From an uncultured Alistipes sp. (GTDB taxonomy: Bacteria; Bacteroidota; Bacteroidia; Bacteroidales; Rikenellaceae), in NCBI GenBank assembly GCA_947629705.1, contig CANREN010000001.1, forward strand, positions 185,540 through 249,539: 64,000 bases of DNA, written 5' to 3'. A program made the translations under genes and the position numbers. The notes under the pieces are model-generated. The model saw nothing but the letters and a program-made list of their open reading frames with translations, did no database searches and was not told the origin of the DNA. Below, piece after piece: positions 8,166-16,367 of the stretch (the first letter of the stretch is position 1; each line of letters opens with the position of its first letter).

Positions 8166-9401
8166 CTATTTCCAGTTCAGAATCTTATGAAAATCGAACT
8201 CCTCCGGATCAGGCAGATAGGCCTTGGCCGCTTCGTAATCCGCCGGCACGATGGCATTGAGGATATTCTCGACCACCGCGCAGAACTTGTCCGAATGGAT
8301 GTCGACCAGCCGAGGCGGAATCTTGCCCGTCGTCGGATCCTGCAAATCCTTCAGATAGAGCGGCAAAACGTTTCCCTCGGAATTGACATAGACCATACAG
8401 CCCGTCTTGCCCTCCGAAAAGAGTTTGTAAACGCCCAGACCGAGTTCGGAGCAATAGGTCAGGTCATAGGCGATCGGGGTCTGGCAGCGGATTTCGTAAC
8501 CCAGCTCTACGGGACGGCTCTTGACCTTGAGGCCCAACTCTTTGACGCGTTTTTCGATCAATTCGTTGAAAATATGTGCTTTCGACACCTTGCCCAATTC
8601 GGGATGGCCGTGTTCGTCGTAGGTGAAATGCACGCCGCTCTTGCGGATCTCCTCGTCGGAAAGTGCATGGAACACGCCTTCGGAAATCACGGCCGCACCG
8701 TAATCCATGCCCATGATCTTACGCTTGACGATCGACGAAATGACCAACCGCACGATCTTATCGATCGTGATTTCGGTTTTGTCGAACATCTCGGGAATGA
8801 TGATCATCGGGTAGTGGCAGGCCTCGCCGATACCGAAAGCCAAGTGTCCCGCGCTGCGGCCCATAGCGGCCAACACGAACCAGTTGCCGCTGGTACGGGC
8901 ATCGACATAGACGGCACGGGCGATGACGGCCCCCTTGTCTTTAGCCGATTCGTAACCGAATGTCGGCGTTCCGCTCGGAAGCGGCAGGTCGTTGTCGATG
9001 GTCTTCGGCACATGGATATTGGCGATCGGATACTTCTTCGCCTCCAAGAACTTGGCGATGCGATTGGCCGTCGAAGCGGTATCGTCGCCGCCCACGGTTA
9101 CGAGCAGCTTCACATTGTTGTCGGTGAAGAACTTCAGATTGAAGTTGTTTTCGAAATCGGAATCTTTCGGTTTGAAACGGCTCATCTGAAGGAACGAACC
9201 GCCCTGGTTGAAAATTCCATCGGCCATCCGATAGTCGATGTCCACCGTGCGGGGATCGGGAATGAACAGGCCCGTGTAACCCTCGTGCAGTCCGATCACA
9301 CGATAACCTTTGCGCAGAAACGTCTTTGCGACGCTGCCGACCACGGTATTCATACCGGGTGCAGGGCCGCCGCCGGTCAGAATGGCAATTGCTTCTTTCA
9401 T
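8166..9401 (-). CDS. pfp: Diphosphate-fructose-6-phosphate 1-phosphotransferase (PPi-PFK)
   Basis: Glycolytic phosphofructokinase of 411 residues. Two signature positions mark it as pyrophosphate-dependent rather than ATP-dependent: GGDDT, where the second Asp occupies the place of Gly104 of the E. coli ATP enzyme, and PKTIDND, where Lys replaces Gly124. The N-terminal ILTGGGPAPGMN phosphate loop and GRSAGHLAF substrate segment are intact. An upstream extension to 9491 is excluded because a promoter box covers 9489-9496; the ATG at 9401 (MKEAIAIL) leaves a leader of about 80 bases. PPi-PFK allows reversible glycolysis in many anaerobes. Confidence 0.92.
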   Translation of the reverse strand: MKEAIAILTGGGPAPGMNTVVGSVAKTFLRKGYRVIGLHEGYTGLFIPDPRTVDIDYRMADGIFNQGGSFLQMSRFKPKDSDFENNFNLKFFTDNNVKLLVTVGGDDTASTANRIAKFLEAKKYPIANIHVPKTIDNDLPLPSGTPTFGYESAKDKGAVIARAVYVDARTSGNWFVLAAMGRSAGHLAFGIGEACHYPMIIIPEMFDKTEITIDKIVRLVISSIVKRKIMGMDYGAAVISEGVFHALSDEEIRKSGVHFTYDEHGHPELGKVSKAHIFNELIEKRVKELGLKVKSRPVELGYEIRCQTPIAYDLTYCSELGLGVYKLFSEGKTGCMVYVNSEGNVLPLYLKDLQDPTTGKIPPRLVDIHSDKFCAVVENILNAIVPADYEAAKAYLPDPEEFDFHKILNWK

Positions 9402-9488
9402 CTTCGTTGAATTTGGTTTATTGATTGTTTGAATTAAACGGTCTTGCGTCCGAATCCGCCCGTTTTTCTCAAAATCGGAACGAGCGTC

Positions 9489-9496
9489 CAAAGATA
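9489..9496 (-). promoter_or_regulatory. -7 box of the PPi-PFK operon (TATCTTTG)
   Basis: Perfect TAnnTTTG match on the minus strand, 88 bases before the ATG. The implied 5' leader is long for this window. Confidence 0.65.
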
Positions 9497-9603
9497 CGTC
9501 TTTTTTTCGAAATTAGCCGCACGCTTCCATCGAATTTTCGACCGATGAAAAAGGGACGAATTCCGAACCGGAAATCGTCCCCACAGCCTGTACCATCTAT
9601 CGT

Positions 9604-9804
9604 TTACTTAACGACGGTTACATTCACGGCCTGTTCGCCTTTTGCGCCGTCGGCGACCTCGAACTCCACCGTTTGGCCCTCGTTAAGCGACTTGAATCCG
9701 CCTGCAACAATGCCAGAATAGTGCACGAATATCTCCTTGCCACTCTCCTCCGTAATGAATCCGTAGCCTTTCTTGCTATCGAACCATTTCACCGTACCTG
9801 TCAT
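9604..9804 (-). CDS. Cold-shock-domain protein (CspA family)
   Basis: A 66-residue single cold-shock domain binding single-stranded nucleic acid. RNP1 is KGYGFIT and RNP2 is EIFVHYS, both intact, preceded by the usual [10 protein letters not shown]. Length and ends match CspA-family proteins. In most bacteria such proteins act as RNA chaperones. It is monocistronic, between the PPi-PFK promoter region and the divergent rSAM operon, with a 5' leader of about 30 bases if the weak promoter at 9836 is used. Confidence 0.95.
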   Translation of the reverse strand: MTGTVKWFDSKKGYGFITEESGKEIFVHYSGIVAGGFKSLNEGQTVEFEVADGAKGEQAVNVTVVK

Positions 9805-9835
9805 AAAAAAATTGTTTAGTGTTAAAAATACAGGG

Positions 9836-9843
9836 CAAAGTAA
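9836..9843 (-). promoter_or_regulatory. Possible -7 box of the cold-shock gene (TTACTTTG)
   Basis: Seven of eight bases match TAnnTTTG (second base T instead of A), 32 bases before the cold-shock ATG. Confidence 0.4.
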
Positions 9844-9906
9844 CGTAAAAAACCTGCGCCGTCAAAACTTTTCGGCATGTTTTTTCATCTGCGAAATAAA
9901 TTTTTT

Positions 9907-9914
9907 TATATTTG
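9907..9914 (+). promoter_or_regulatory. -7 box of the lipoprotein-rSAM operon (TATATTTG)
   Basis: Perfect TAnnTTTG match, 28 bases before the lipoprotein ATG at 9943. Confidence 0.7.
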
Positions 9915-9942
9915 TCGTATCAAAACCATCGGATACAAGATC

Positions 9943-10203
9943 ATGAACAGGAAACTGAAACTCGCATTGGCGGCCCTTCTGGGATTCTCGGCGGCATGTT
10001 CCACCGTAAAAAACGCTCCGTCGAAAGGATCGGGCGATCCGGAAGCCATGACCGATACAACCCGAATCGACCATCCTTTCATGGTCATGTACGGGGTTCG
10101 CATCCCGGACGCTCCGATCATTTCCAAACCCCTGAATCCCGTCCTGCAGCAGGACAGCACCGTTCAGGTTCCGGAATCGCAGCCGCAGCCGGCCGAAAAA
10201 TAA
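9943..10203 (+). CDS. Small lipoprotein of an rSAM/lipoprotein system
   Basis: An 86-residue predicted lipoprotein: basic start MNRKLK, hydrophobic helix, lipobox SAAC with lipidated Cys19. The mature part is short, proline-rich and has no other cysteine. Around residues 47-55 it reads MVMYGVRIP. Family knowledge (from memory) is that Bacteroidota carry pairs of a small lipoprotein and a dedicated radical SAM enzyme (TIGR04134/TIGR04133), and that those lipoproteins often hold a similar YG(V/T)P stretch. This protein is shorter than many and lacks a C-terminal domain, so it could be a minimal or diverged form. The start at 9943 is set by the promoter at 9907. Six bases separate it from the rSAM gene. 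Confidence 0.75.
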   Translation: MNRKLKLALAALLGFSAACSTVKNAPSKGSGDPEAMTDTTRIDHPFMVMYGVRIPDAPIISKPLNPVLQQDSTVQVPESQPQPAEK

Positions 10204-10209
10204 CCGTTC

Positions 10210-11286
10210 ATGGGTTCCGGCTGCAAATTGGGGCTCCGGAAACGATGGGCCCTCGATCTTTTCTCGAATCTTTACAAGGAAACGGTCGCCGAGCATCGGC
10301 TGAACACGCTCTTTTGGGAGTGCACCTTACGCTGCAATCTTGCGTGCCGACATTGCGGAAGCGATTGTCGGGTGGCTCCCGGTGTGCCGGACATGCCGTT
10401 AGCGGATTTTCTGAAGGTGCTCGACGAACAAATCACGCCCCATGTCGATCCGTACAAGGTGTTCATTATCTTTTCGGGCGGCGAAGTGCTGGTTCGCGAA
10501 GATTTGGAAGAAGCCGGTCGCGAAGTAACGCGCCGCGGGTATCCGTGGGGGATGGTTACCAACGGCATGGCGCTGACACCGCAGCGGTTCGAACGGTTGA
10601 TGCAGGCCGGTTTGCGAAGCATCTCCGTCAGTTTGGACGGATTCGAACAGGAGCACAATTACCTGCGGGGCAATCCGTCGAGCTGCGAACGGGCGATGCA
10701 GGCCATTCGGCTCATCGTGCAAGAACCGGCCTTGGCGTATGACGTTATCACTTGTGCCACAGGCGCCCTTATTCCCCATTTGGAACCGTTCCGCGACCGG
10801 TTGATCGCCGAAGGCGTCGAACATTGGCGCATCTTCTCGATCTTCCCGATGGGACGTGCACGCGACGACGCCTCGCTGCGATTGAACGACGAACAATTCC
10901 GCACGTTATTGGATTTCATCCGCCGCACCCGCCGCGAAAAGTCGATCGACGTCAGCTATGCGTGCGAAGGTTTTTTAGGCGGTTACGAAGCCGAAGTGCG
11001 CGACCATTTCTATCAATGCGCCGCCGGAATATCCGTAGCATCGATACGGGTCGACGGAGCCATATCGGGATGTACCTCCATCCGGGGCAATTTCCACCAA
11101 GGGAATATCTATCGCGATGATTTCTGGGAGGTTTGGGAAAATCGGTTCGGCCCTTTCCGCAACCGCGAATGGGCCCGACAAGGGGAGTGCGCCGGCTGCA
11201 AGATGTTCCGTTACTGTTTGGGCGGCGGTATGCACCTGCACGACGACAACGGGCAGCTGCTGTATTGCCATTACCATAAATTATAA
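10210..11286 (+). CDS. Radical SAM/SPASM enzyme of rSAM/lipoprotein system
   Basis: 358 residues. The radical SAM cluster motif is CNLACRHC (CX3CX2C) near residues 43-50, in the context LFWECTLRCN that I recall as characteristic of TIGR04133-type enzymes. SAM-binding features follow (FSGGEVLVREDLEE, VTNGMAL, SISVSLDG). The C-terminus is a SPASM-type domain, with cysteines at QCAAG, SGCTS, ECAGCKMFRYC and LYCHYH that would ligate auxiliary Fe-S clusters. SPASM enzymes commonly modify a peptide or protein encoded next door, here the small lipoprotein six bases upstream. The actual modification is unknown. Cytosolic; action would precede lipoprotein export. Confidence 0.85.
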   Translation: MGSGCKLGLRKRWALDLFSNLYKETVAEHRLNTLFWECTLRCNLACRHCGSDCRVAPGVPDMPLADFLKVLDEQITPHVDPYKVFIIFSGGEVLVREDLEEAGREVTRRGYPWGMVTNGMALTPQRFERLMQAGLRSISVSLDGFEQEHNYLRGNPSSCERAMQAIRLIVQEPALAYDVITCATGALIPHLEPFRDRLIAEGVEHWRIFSIFPMGRARDDASLRLNDEQFRTLLDFIRRTRREKSIDVSYACEGFLGGYEAEVRDHFYQCAAGISVASIRVDGAISGCTSIRGNFHQGNIYRDDFWEVWENRFGPFRNREWARQGECAGCKMFRYCLGGGMHLHDDNGQLLYCHYHKL

Positions 11287-11314
11287 GGCACCCCCCCAAA
11301 CAAAAATCGAAGCA

Positions 11315-11343
11315 CGCGCACGCAGACAAAAATAACGTGCGCG
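11315..11343. terminator. Possible terminator between rSAM gene and sirtuin gene
   Basis: CGCGCACG (11315-11322) pairs with CGTGCGCG (11336-11343). The minus strand has ATTTTTG nine bases beyond the stem. Weak because the T-run is displaced. Confidence 0.35.
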
Positions 11344-11382
11344 GCTCCGTTGCTCGCTTTCGACTCGCTGCCGCTGAACTTT

Positions 11383-12078
11383 TCAGCGGTATTTTTCGCG
11401 TAACAGCGTTGCTATTTCGGGCATTCCCTCGGCGGCGCGTTTGCGTATAACGGTCAGCGGATTCCGGATGCCGGAGGTATCCGGACGGCCCGGGTCGACC
11501 ACGAAAAGCGGAATCTCCGGACGGACGTAACGCACCAAAGAGGCAGCAGGGTAGACCGCCAACGAGGTACCGACGACCACCATCAGATCGGCTTGCGCAG
11601 CGATTTCCGCCGCCCTTTCGAACTCGGGAACCGCCTCGCCGAAGAAGACGATATGGGGCCGCAGCAGCGAACCATCAGGAGCCGTGGCATCGAGGCGCTG
11701 CTCCCAGCCATCGAGCGGCACGATCAAATCGGGATTACGGGAGGAGCGCAACAGGGTCAATTCGCCATGCAGGTGGGTTACATGGGTCGAACCGGCCCGC
11801 TCGTGCAGATTATCGACATTCTGCGTTACCACCTCGACAGCAAAATCCTGCTCCAAAGCGGCGATCGCACCATGACCCGCATTGGGTTTCGCGGCCAGCA
11901 TTTCACGGCGCCGTTCGTTGTAGAACTTCACGACCGTGGCACGATCCCGCGCCAGGGCCTCGGGCGTACAGACCTCTTCGATCCGATAATTCGCCCATAA
12001 ACCCTCCGCATCGCGGAAAGTCGACAATCCGCTATCGGCACTCACACCGGCACCGGTAAAAACGACCAATTTGTTCAT
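11383..12078 (-). CDS. cobB: NAD-dependent protein deacylase, sirtuin family (zinc cysteines absent)
   Basis: 231 residues, removing acyl groups from protein lysines with NAD. Sirtuin motifs are intact: GAGVSADSGLSTFRD, TQNVDNLHERAG, the catalytic His in HLHGEL, and VVGTSLAVYP. FYNERRRE carries the Tyr and Arg that in CobB/SIRT5 recognise succinyl-type acyl groups. The small domain, which normally holds four zinc-binding cysteines, reads LLRSSRNPDLIVPLDGW with none; the only cysteine in the whole protein is near the N-terminus. So the structural zinc site is missing. Downstream of tRNA-Pro on the same strand but separated by a terminator. Confidence 0.88.
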   Translation of the reverse strand: MNKLVVFTGAGVSADSGLSTFRDAEGLWANYRIEEVCTPEALARDRATVVKFYNERRREMLAAKPNAGHGAIAALEQDFAVEVVTQNVDNLHERAGSTHVTHLHGELTLLRSSRNPDLIVPLDGWEQRLDATAPDGSLLRPHIVFFGEAVPEFERAAEIAAQADLMVVVGTSLAVYPAASLVRYVRPEIPLFVVDPGRPDTSGIRNPLTVIRKRAAEGMPEIATLLREKYR

Positions 12079-12109
12079 ACGGTATCATCCCTCGATTCGG
12101 TATCCGACA

Positions 12110-12144
12110 AAATAAAGATTTCCGCTTTTCCTGCGGAAATCTTT
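12110..12144 (-). terminator. Terminator of tRNA-Pro
   Basis: AAAGATTTCCGC (12114-12125) pairs perfectly with GCGGAAATCTTT (12133-12144) around a 7-base loop. On the minus strand TTTATTTTG follows. It begins ten bases past the tRNA 3' end. Confidence 0.85.
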
Positions 12145-12153
12145 TTCATCTCG

Positions 12154-12228
12154 TCGGGGAGACTGGATTCGAACCAGCGACCTCCAACTCCCGAAGCTGG
12201 CGCGCTAACCGGACTGCGCTACACCCCG
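12154..12228 (-). tRNA. tRNA-Pro (anticodon CGG)
   Basis: A 75-base cloverleaf on the minus strand. The acceptor CGGGGTG pairs with CTCCCCG (one T-T mismatch at the sixth pair), the anticodon stem CCAGC/GTTGG encloses TTCGGGA (anticodon CGG, reading CCG), and the T-loop is TTCGAAT. C1-G72 with A73 is typical of proline tRNAs. CCA is not encoded. Confidence 0.92.
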
Positions 12229-12325
12229 AACGAATACCCTTGTCTTTTAAGAGCGCACAAAGATAAGCCGAATTTCCGAATCCGCAAAATTATTTTCCAC
12301 AAAAATATCGCGAAATACCGCCCGA

Positions 12326-13774
12326 TCACTCCTTCACGCACCGCACCGACAAGCCGTTCGCACGCGCATAGGATACCAGCGGTGCGATTCCGCCCGTTGC
12401 GTTTTTCTTGTCGTACCAGAAATAGAGCGCCGCCGATTTTCGCGCATCGACCGCATCCGCTGACCAATACAGGCCGACCCAGGGTTGCGCCTCCTCCGCC
12501 GAATTGCCGCGCGCGGCGATCGTTTCCGGAGCGGGTTCGGGTTGATAGACGTTCTGAATCTTGCCGTTCAGATAGACCCGGCGTCCGGCCGCCATAAAGA
12601 GCGAACTCGCAGCGCCGTCGGTCAATCTCCATCCGAAAAGATCGTCATCGGCAGCGGTGGGCGTTCCCTCCAACTGCAAACCTCTGAATGCATCCGCCGG
12701 TGCGACCCGCCACCCATGAGGGCAAGGATCGTTCTTCCTGCTCCATCCGGTCTCGGCCGCATTCCACATCCAGTCGTACCCGCTCGCGCTCGTACTCGTG
12801 ATGAAACTCAACGGATGCTGCAAAGCATACTCCTCCGTTCCGGTCTCCTCGGAGGATTCGACGAACATGAGTTTCGTGCTCACATTCTTCGCATCGTAAA
12901 TCGATGCGGAGCTTCCGTTATTCGCCCGATAGCCGGACGGCCCGACGAACGGCTCTTTCCGCCCCCATTGATAGAACAGACCATAGGAAGCGAGCCGTTC
13001 TTCGGCGGTCGCATTGGATTGGTCGAGGGCGCCGAGATTCCGGCCCATCAACCGATAGCCGTTCCACTCGACGACATCCTGCTCCGGATCATACGGCACT
13101 GTCCAGACGTGCCAGCTCCACAACAAGGCTCCCGCCGCATCGTAAGCACCGATCAACGCATTGCCGCGCATGATTTCGTCCGTCCGTTCGGCATCCGCAC
13201 CGACATAGAAGGAAATCCGGTTGTTTTCATCGAGATAGACGTATTGCAGCAGCTTGCTGGCACTTTGCCAAATCACACCGACGCTGGCCGGCTGCACCTC
13301 GGCTCCGTCGCCCCGCACCGGACTGAACGAGTAATGCGTATCTTTTTTATTGGCGATAAAGCTGTTGGCCGGGCCTTCGAGCGATTCTTCGGCAACGACC
13401 CCGACGAACAGCGAAGCGCTCTTGACTTTATTCGCCGCATTATAACCGTTGAGCGTTATCGTTCCCGACAGTTCGACGCTGCCATCCCCGGACTGCGCAG
13501 GAACGACGATCGTCAGCTCCTTTTTCACGGCATCGAGCACCACATTGTCATCGCCCCAACCTTTCGGCTTGCTCGAGATATAGAAGCGTTCGACCCCGAC
13601 CGCCGAAAACGGAACGACGGTTTGCGCCCCCGCACCGGAAAAATAGACCGACGGCACCTCGAACGACAACAGACCGCCGTCCTCCTCGTCTTTGCTGCAC
13701 GAAACAGCCATCGCCGCCATCAGCGTCATCGCTGCGACGGAGCTCCACTTAAAAAAAACTTTCGTATCTTTCAT
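12326..13774 (-). CDS. Surface lipoprotein with fibrobacter-major-domain-like C-terminus
   Basis: 482 residues with a lipoprotein signal peptide (lipobox AVSC, Cys26) followed by an acidic stretch SKDEEDGG, as in exported surface lipoproteins. The N-terminal half looks like beta-sandwich, ligand-independent. The C-terminal half has NGYRLMGRNLGA, YGLFYQWGRKEPF, DPCPHGWRVAPADAF, LYWSADAVDARKSAALYF and a closing LSVRCVKE, the pattern of the fibrobacter succinogenes major paralogous domain found in many Bacteroidota surface proteins. Function is unknown. Start options are 13783 or 13774; the promoter box at 13792-13799 excludes anything further upstream, and 13783 would give an almost leaderless mRNA. 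Confidence 0.75.
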   Translation of the reverse strand: MKDTKVFFKWSSVAAMTLMAAMAVSCSKDEEDGGLLSFEVPSVYFSGAGAQTVVPFSAVGVERFYISSKPKGWGDDNVVLDAVKKELTIVVPAQSGDGSVELSGTITLNGYNAANKVKSASLFVGVVAEESLEGPANSFIANKKDTHYSFSPVRGDGAEVQPASVGVIWQSASKLLQYVYLDENNRISFYVGADAERTDEIMRGNALIGAYDAAGALLWSWHVWTVPYDPEQDVVEWNGYRLMGRNLGALDQSNATAEERLASYGLFYQWGRKEPFVGPSGYRANNGSSASIYDAKNVSTKLMFVESSEETGTEEYALQHPLSFITSTSASGYDWMWNAAETGWSRKNDPCPHGWRVAPADAFRGLQLEGTPTAADDDLFGWRLTDGAASSLFMAAGRRVYLNGKIQNVYQPEPAPETIAARGNSAEEAQPWVGLYWSADAVDARKSAALYFWYDKKNATGGIAPLVSYARANGLSVRCVKE

Positions 13775-13791
13775 ATTCAGCATATTCTGCG

Positions 13792-13799
13792 CAAAGATA
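13792..13799 (-). promoter_or_regulatory. -7 box of the surface lipoprotein gene (TATCTTTG)
   Basis: Perfect TAnnTTTG match on the minus strand. Its G is only nine bases from an in-frame ATG at 13783 and eighteen from the ATG at 13774. Confidence 0.7.
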
Positions 13800-13961
13800 G
13801 CATAATACGGACGCAGAAACAAATTATCGTCATATAAAATCCGCCCCGCGATCATATACTTACTTCCATGTACCCGCGTTTTCGTCCCGAATTTTCAAAT
13901 CCGGCCGTTGATACGCCAATGTAGATAATTATCATCCGTCTCCTGCTTCCGGAATAACCGG

Positions 13962-14774
13962 ATGGAACAATTCTTGCCATCGGTGAACGAACGAAAAACA
14001 GACGGAATTAGTATGCAGCATCCGAAAAACGAAGCAAACGACACCGACGAAACGATCCGCATCGACATATCGGCGCAAGGGCCCTATTTCGTCTACGGGC
14101 GTCCGCCGCTCTCGGCCCAATACATTATGCCGGACGAAAACAACGAAAGCTGGTACTTCCAGGAGGGGCGCCACTTCTCCACCGAGACGGAACCGACCGC
14201 TCTCTGCCGATGCGGTTCATCCCGACGACACCCGTACTGCGACGGCAGTCATACGCAGGCGGAATGGAATTCGCAGCTGACGGCCCCGACCGAGGCGAAT
14301 CCGGATGATACGGAGACGATCGAAGGGGCTGCGGTCGACCTGCTGGATCGTGCCGAGCTGTGCGTTTTCGCCCGATTTTGCCATCCGCACGGCGACGCCT
14401 GGGAGCTGACGGAACACTCCGAAGCACCCGAAGCCCGCCGCTTGGCGATCCGCGAAGCCTCGATGTGTCCGAGCGGACGACTGACCGCCCGAGACCGCCA
14501 GACCTTGCAGCCGTTCGAGTTCCGATTCGAACCCAGCCTCGGATTGATCGAGGATGACGCCATCGGCTCCAGCGGCGGGCTGTGGGTCCGCGGAGGCATA
14601 CCGATCCGCCATCCGTCGGGCGAAACCTACGAAATCCGCAACCGCGTGGTGCTTTGTCGCTGCGGGCAATCGGCCAACAAACCCTATTGCGACGGCACCC
14701 ATGCAGCCGTCAAGTGGCGCGACCGGCTCGAAAGCGAACCGGTCGGCGAGACCCTGCCGGAAAAGGTGCATTGA
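13962..14774 (+). CDS. Double CDGSH iron-sulfur protein with Fer4_19-like domain
   Basis: About 270 residues. Two CDGSH 2Fe-2S binding motifs are present, CRCGSSRRHPYCDGSH (about residues 82-97) and CRCGQSANKPYCDGTH (about 229-244), each with the 3-Cys/1-His ligand set. Between them lies a segment with ELCVFARFCHPHGD and ASMCPSGRL, resembling the DUF1271/Fer4_19 divergent iron-sulfur domain. The order CDGSH-Fer4_19-CDGSH suggests an electron-transfer or iron-sulfur-handling protein, substrate unknown. The first ATG (13962) and a second at 14013 are both possible; nothing in the upstream sequence decides. It converges on floA. Confidence 0.82.
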   Translation: MEQFLPSVNERKTDGISMQHPKNEANDTDETIRIDISAQGPYFVYGRPPLSAQYIMPDENNESWYFQEGRHFSTETEPTALCRCGSSRRHPYCDGSHTQAEWNSQLTAPTEANPDDTETIEGAAVDLLDRAELCVFARFCHPHGDAWELTEHSEAPEARRLAIREASMCPSGRLTARDRQTLQPFEFRFEPSLGLIEDDAIGSSGGLWVRGGIPIRHPSGETYEIRNRVVLCRCGQSANKPYCDGTHAAVKWRDRLESEPVGETLPEKVH

Positions 14775-14867
14775 TTCGAATGTTTCACCAAAACGAACGG
14801 GCCCGGGTTCCCGCACCGGATTGCAAATCCGGCCAAGGATGCTGCGGATGCGAACCATTCGCTCCGC

Positions 14868-15836
14868 CTACTTCTTTTCCGGCCTGGCGATCGTCTCGCG
14901 CATCGACGTATCGGCCATGATATTCTTCATCTTGTAATAGTCCATCACGCCGAGATTGCCGTTACGGAACGCTTCGGCCATCGCCAGCGGCACTTCGGCC
15001 TCGGCCAGGATAACTTTGGCGCGGGCATCCTGCGCCTTGGCCTTGTTTTCCTGTTCGAGAGCGACGGCCATCGCACGACGCTCTTCGGCCTTGGCCTGCG
15101 CGATATTCTTATCGGCCTGCGCCTGATCCATCTGTAATTGAGCGCCGATATTCTTGCCGACGTCGATGTCCGCAATATCGATCGAAAGGATTTCGAAAGC
15201 CGTTCCGGCATCGAGGCCCTTCTCCAATACGACGCGGGAGATCGAATCGGGATTTTCCAACACGATTTTGTGCGTATCGGCCGAACCGATGGACGAAACG
15301 ATTCCCTCGCCGACACGCGCCAGCACCGTCTCCTCGCCGGCACCGCCGACCAACTGTTTGATATTCGCGCGCACCGTCACGCGGGCCTTGGCGATCAACT
15401 GGATACCGTCTTTGGCCACAGCAGCGACCGGCGGCGTATTGATGACCTTGGGATTCACCGACATCTGCACCGCCTCGAACACGTCGCGGCCGGCCAGATC
15501 GATCGCTGTCGCCATCCGGAAATCGAGCACGATACCGGCTTTCTGGGCCGACACCAGCGCATGGACGACATTCGTTACATTGCCGCCGGCCAGATAGTGC
15601 GCCTCCAATTCATTGGGGTTAAGCGAGAGTCCGGCCTTGGTGCTTTCGATCATCGACGATACGATGGTCGAGGGCGGCACCTTGCGCCAACGCATCAGGA
15701 TCAACTGCAACAGGCTGATCCGCACACCGGACACCAACGCCGAGAACCACAGCCCCACAGGGATGAAATAGAAGATGAGCCATACGGCGACGAGGCTCAC
15801 GAAAACAACCAAAGCAAGCATTCCTTGATCCAACAT
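14868..15836 (-). CDS. floA: Flotillin-like protein FloA
   Basis: Membrane scaffold of the FloA (YqfA/UPF0365) family, 322 residues. A short N-terminal membrane region (about residues 7-45) precedes the SPFH-like core with [20 protein letters not shown] and [21 protein letters not shown], then a coiled coil rich in Ala/Glu/Gln ([21 protein letters not shown]). In other bacteria FloA organises membrane microdomains. It is the last gene of a same-strand cluster and follows the NfeD gene by 18 bases; NfeD-flotillin pairing is a widely conserved arrangement. A hydrophobic first helix makes the ATG at 15836 the natural start. Confidence 0.93.
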   Translation of the reverse strand: MLDQGMLALVVFVSLVAVWLIFYFIPVGLWFSALVSGVRISLLQLILMRWRKVPPSTIVSSMIESTKAGLSLNPNELEAHYLAGGNVTNVVHALVSAQKAGIVLDFRMATAIDLAGRDVFEAVQMSVNPKVINTPPVAAVAKDGIQLIAKARVTVRANIKQLVGGAGEETVLARVGEGIVSSIGSADTHKIVLENPDSISRVVLEKGLDAGTAFEILSIDIADIDVGKNIGAQLQMDQAQADKNIAQAKAEERRAMAVALEQENKAKAQDARAKVILAEAEVPLAMAEAFRNGNLGVMDYYKMKNIMADTSMRETIARPEKK

Positions 15837-15854
15837 AATCGCATGATTTATTGA

Positions 15855-16316
15855 TTATTCGACTTTTTTGACAATCACACTGAAATTTTCGAAACCGACG
15901 ACCTCCACGTCGCTGCGCGGATCGATATAGACATCCTGCGACTTGGCCTCATAGAGACGGCCGTCGATCATGATTTTTCCCATCGGAGAGAGCCGCGAAA
16001 CGCTCTTCCCGCGCGCGCCGATCTGCACTTCGCCGTCCGGATCGGGCATCGACGACGATCGTATTTCCTGTTTGAGCGAGAAGCGCTGCCACGTTTTGGC
16101 CCGCAGCGAAAAGACGACCGCCACGACCGAAAAAACCACAATCACAAGTACGACGATGAATCCCGTCGACGGGCCGAAATCGCGGAAAGCCAAATAAATC
16201 GAGCTGCCGTAACATACCAACGACAGCAAAGCGCCGATCGACACACCCGGCAGCAACACCAATTCCGCCACTAAAAAAAGCAGCCCGAGAAAAATGAGCA
16301 AGACGATATAAAACAT
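15855..16316 (-). CDS. NfeD-like membrane protein
   Basis: 153 residues. Two to three hydrophobic helices (about 1-25, 30-48 and 58-78) are followed by a soluble beta-barrel OB-fold of NfeD type containing GARGKSVSRLSPMGKIMIDGRLYEA and a closing VEVVGFENFSVIVKKVE. NfeD proteins pair with SPFH/flotillin proteins; this one is 18 bases upstream of floA. An open frame continues to a TTG at 16358, but that overlaps a promoter-like box, so the ATG at 16316 (MFYIVLL) is preferred. This short form has no N-terminal serine-protease domain. Confidence 0.88.
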   Translation of the reverse strand: MFYIVLLIFLGLLFLVAELVLLPGVSIGALLSLVCYGSSIYLAFRDFGPSTGFIVVLVIVVFSVVAVVFSLRAKTWQRFSLKQEIRSSSMPDPDGEVQIGARGKSVSRLSPMGKIMIDGRLYEAKSQDVYIDPRSDVEVVGFENFSVIVKKVE

Positions 16317-16345
16317 GACGCGACGATTGGGAAAATTAACAGGGT

Positions 16346-16353
16346 TAAAGATA
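16346..16353 (-). promoter_or_regulatory. Possible -7 box for nfeD-floA (TATCTTTA)
   Basis: Seven of eight match to TAnnTTTG (final A) 30 bases before the NfeD ATG. It would allow nfeD-floA to be expressed apart from the upstream membrane genes. Confidence 0.4.
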
Positions 16354-16367
16354 ATCAATAATTTCGA

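Noticed and set aside
14790..14850. A possible tRNA-Cys, from the stem-loop CCGGATTGCAAATCCGG
   Set aside because: Only the anticodon-like arm is present. No acceptor, D or T arm can be paired around it. It is probably just a hairpin between converging genes.
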